Assembly: GCF_943192915.1 (NCBI RefSeq)
Contig: NZ_CALPCD010000004.1
Coordinates: 1 to 64,000, forward strand
Origin: Anaerotardibacter muris
GTDB taxonomy: Bacteria; Actinomycetota; Coriobacteriia; Coriobacteriales; Eggerthellaceae
DNA: 64,000 nucleotides
Reading direction: 5' to 3'
The position numbers and the translations under genes are program-made. Below are positions 62,781 through 64,000 of this stretch, one piece after another. Positions within the stretch are counted from its first letter, which is position 1. Each line of letters begins with the position of its first letter. Below the pieces are notes generated by a model, which worked only from the letters and a program-made list of their open reading frames with translations, was not told where the DNA came from and ran no database searches.

Positions 62781-64000
62781 AAAACAAGCCAAAACACCTG
62801 AATACCAGCGCTAACGACGCTACTATGCTTCGTTTTGCGCGCGAAGAGAACACCGAGCAAGCCCGCATGCTACGATTTCGTCTGCTCGGACGCATGGGCG
62901 CAATGCTGCTTGCTTGGACCATCATCTTCTCGCTCGGATGCGTTTTCTTCGAGACTTTCATTTCGGATCGTCTTGGTAATCTTATCGCCGATGCAACATC
63001 CGAATGGATATATTCGCAGCCCCAAACTGACCCTGATCTGACCAGCATAGATGATACAGGGGTTGATGTTGATGCCGCTGCATCTGCGGGTTCAGCTGTC
63101 ACTGAAAGCAACGAGGCCCAAACTGATCTTGAGACCATAACGGAACAAGACTACAAGTATCAGCTCGAGCAAACGAGAAATCCCGAAGATCAGATCCAGC
63201 AGCTCTACGACAAACTGGGATACCCCAATGGAGGCGCGAACATCCAGGTGGCTGTCATAGGCGATGGGTCCTATGCGGCGCGCGATCTTTCCACCTATGC
63301 ATGGATTCGAACCATGAAGATCCCCTTCGCTATCGTGGTGTATGCCATCGGATTCATCGTGATCATCATTCGCACGCTGAACCGTTCGCTCTCATATTTC
63401 AGCAAGCTATCCAACGCGCTTTCCGATCCGCGTCTGATCGAAGGTGGCCAGGTCAAGCTACCCAAAGAGCTTACCATCGCATCCCAACAGCTCGAACTGC
63501 TGCAAACCAAAGTGCGCGATCACGAACAAGCTGCCGTGATGGCCGAACAGCGCAAGAACGAAATGGTGGCTTATCTGGCGCACGATATTCGCACCCCGCT
63601 CACTTCGGTCGTGGGTTATCTAAGCCTGCTTGCGGAATCACCTGATCTACCCATCGAGAAACGTGCCGAATATGCTGGCATAGCGCTAGCAAAAGCCGAA
63701 CGGCTTGAGATGCTGGTAGAGGAATTCTTCGAGATCACACGCTACAATCTGGATTCTATCGTGCTCGAACGCGAGAATGTTGATGTTGAGCTCTTCCTGG
63801 ACCAGGTAGTGGACGAATTCGGCCTTGCAGCGCAAGAACGCGACATCACCCTTACCACCATCGCACCCGAAGGGGCTCACGCCTTTCTTGATCCGTCCAA
63901 GATGGCACGCGCTTTGGGCAACGTGATGAAGAATGCGATCACCTATGCCGATGCGCACAGCGAAGTAACGTTGAATGCTGTGGTCTCTGAAACTGAACTA
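62777..64000 (+). CDS. sensor histidine kinase, partial at the right edge
   Basis: The reading frame from the ATG at 62777 stays open to the window end (408 codons). It has two membrane helices (about residues 40-60 and 190-210) flanking an acidic Glu/Asp/Gln-rich extracellular domain. A coiled linker is followed by the DHp helix with the phosphoacceptor His269 in LAHDIRTPLTSVVGYLS. The N-box region begins GNVMKNAITYA. The rest of the ATPase domain lies outside the window. It is coupled to the VanR-like regulator. Confidence 0.93.
   Translation, partial: MKNKPKHLNTSANDATMLRFAREENTEQARMLRFRLLGRMGAMLLAWTIIFSLGCVFFETFISDRLGNLIADATSEWIYSQPQTDPDLTSIDDTGVDVDAAASAGSAVTESNEAQTDLETITEQDYKYQLEQTRNPEDQIQQLYDKLGYPNGGANIQVAVIGDGSYAARDLSTYAWIRTMKIPFAIVVYAIGFIVIIIRTLNRSLSYFSKLSNALSDPRLIEGGQVKLPKELTIASQQLELLQTKVRDHEQAAVMAEQRKNEMVAYLAHDIRTPLTSVVGYLSLLAESPDLPIEKRAEYAGIALAKAERLEMLVEEFFEITRYNLDSIVLERENVDVELFLDQVVDEFGLAAQERDITLTTIAPEGAHAFLDPSKMARALGNVMKNAITYADAHSEVTLNAVVSETEL

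Overview
The window reads as a stretch of chromosome from an anaerobic, moderate-GC actinobacterium, most likely a gut Coriobacteriia (Eggerthellaceae-like). The reasons are a long same-strand run of housekeeping genes in an actinobacterial order (cmk, der, plsY, gpsA, ispH), a FixABCX and acyl-CoA dehydrogenase module, a very large benzoyl-CoA/hydroxyglutaryl-CoA type activase, and a VanRS-like pair. The taxonomic assignment is inference; no rRNA lies in the window.

Layout. Positions 1-6.9 kb carry a leftward DNA-processing cluster: xerC, trmFO, dprA, comM, yraN, rnhB and rplS. Positions 7.2-8.3 kb hold azlCD. Positions 8.5-26.3 kb form a dense leftward run of about 20 genes, many overlapping by 1-14 nt: dgt, a zinc-ribbon protein, a Nif3-like protein, a PHP phosphatase, a cysteine desulfurase, rpe, ogt, gpsA, plsY, der, ispH, plsC, cmk, aroA, tyrA, rluB, scpB, scpA, an M50 protease and trmL. 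An ABC-F ATPase follows. Positions 28.6-36.2 kb hold an electron-transfer module: a LysR regulator, fixXCBA and an acyl-CoA dehydrogenase leftward, with a second acyl-CoA dehydrogenase divergent from it across a control region containing a perfect 19-bp inverted repeat. Positions 36.5-47.6 kb hold the giant activase, a membrane protein, trpS, a UPF0303 protein, a CAU tRNA, an acidic protein and carB.

At 47.7 kb a tRNA-Asn gene is the target of an 8.6-kb integrated element bounded by perfect 45-bp repeats (47763-47807 and 56319-56363). It carries an intact tyrosine integrase, a zinc-finger protein, an excisionase-like HTH protein, a RepA-like ATPase, a catalytically degenerate copy of the host YraN protein, an origin-like non-coding tract, and a secreted leucine-rich-repeat/cell-wall-repeat protein. 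No relaxase, capsid or conjugation gene is visible. To its right lie AT-rich lipoprotein and small membrane protein genes that may be older foreign DNA. The window ends with an HTH membrane protein, an aldo/keto reductase, a C39-like peptidase and a divergent response regulator/sensor kinase pair; the kinase runs off the right edge.

The most novel signals are RNA-like. (1) Two related leftward elements (55593-55711 and 58558-58672) share a covarying pseudoknot. Each begins just downstream of a -10 box and lies upstream of a gene for an exported protein; one lies inside the integrated element and one outside. (2) A second pair (8347-8480 and 36255-36427) shares a long closing stem, covarying inner hairpins and conserved single-stranded motifs. 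(3) GGGGACGGGT hairpin repeats occur at three intergenic sites. The degenerate YraN paralogue on a mobile element, next to a host with yraN, comM and dprA, is the strongest protein-level oddity.
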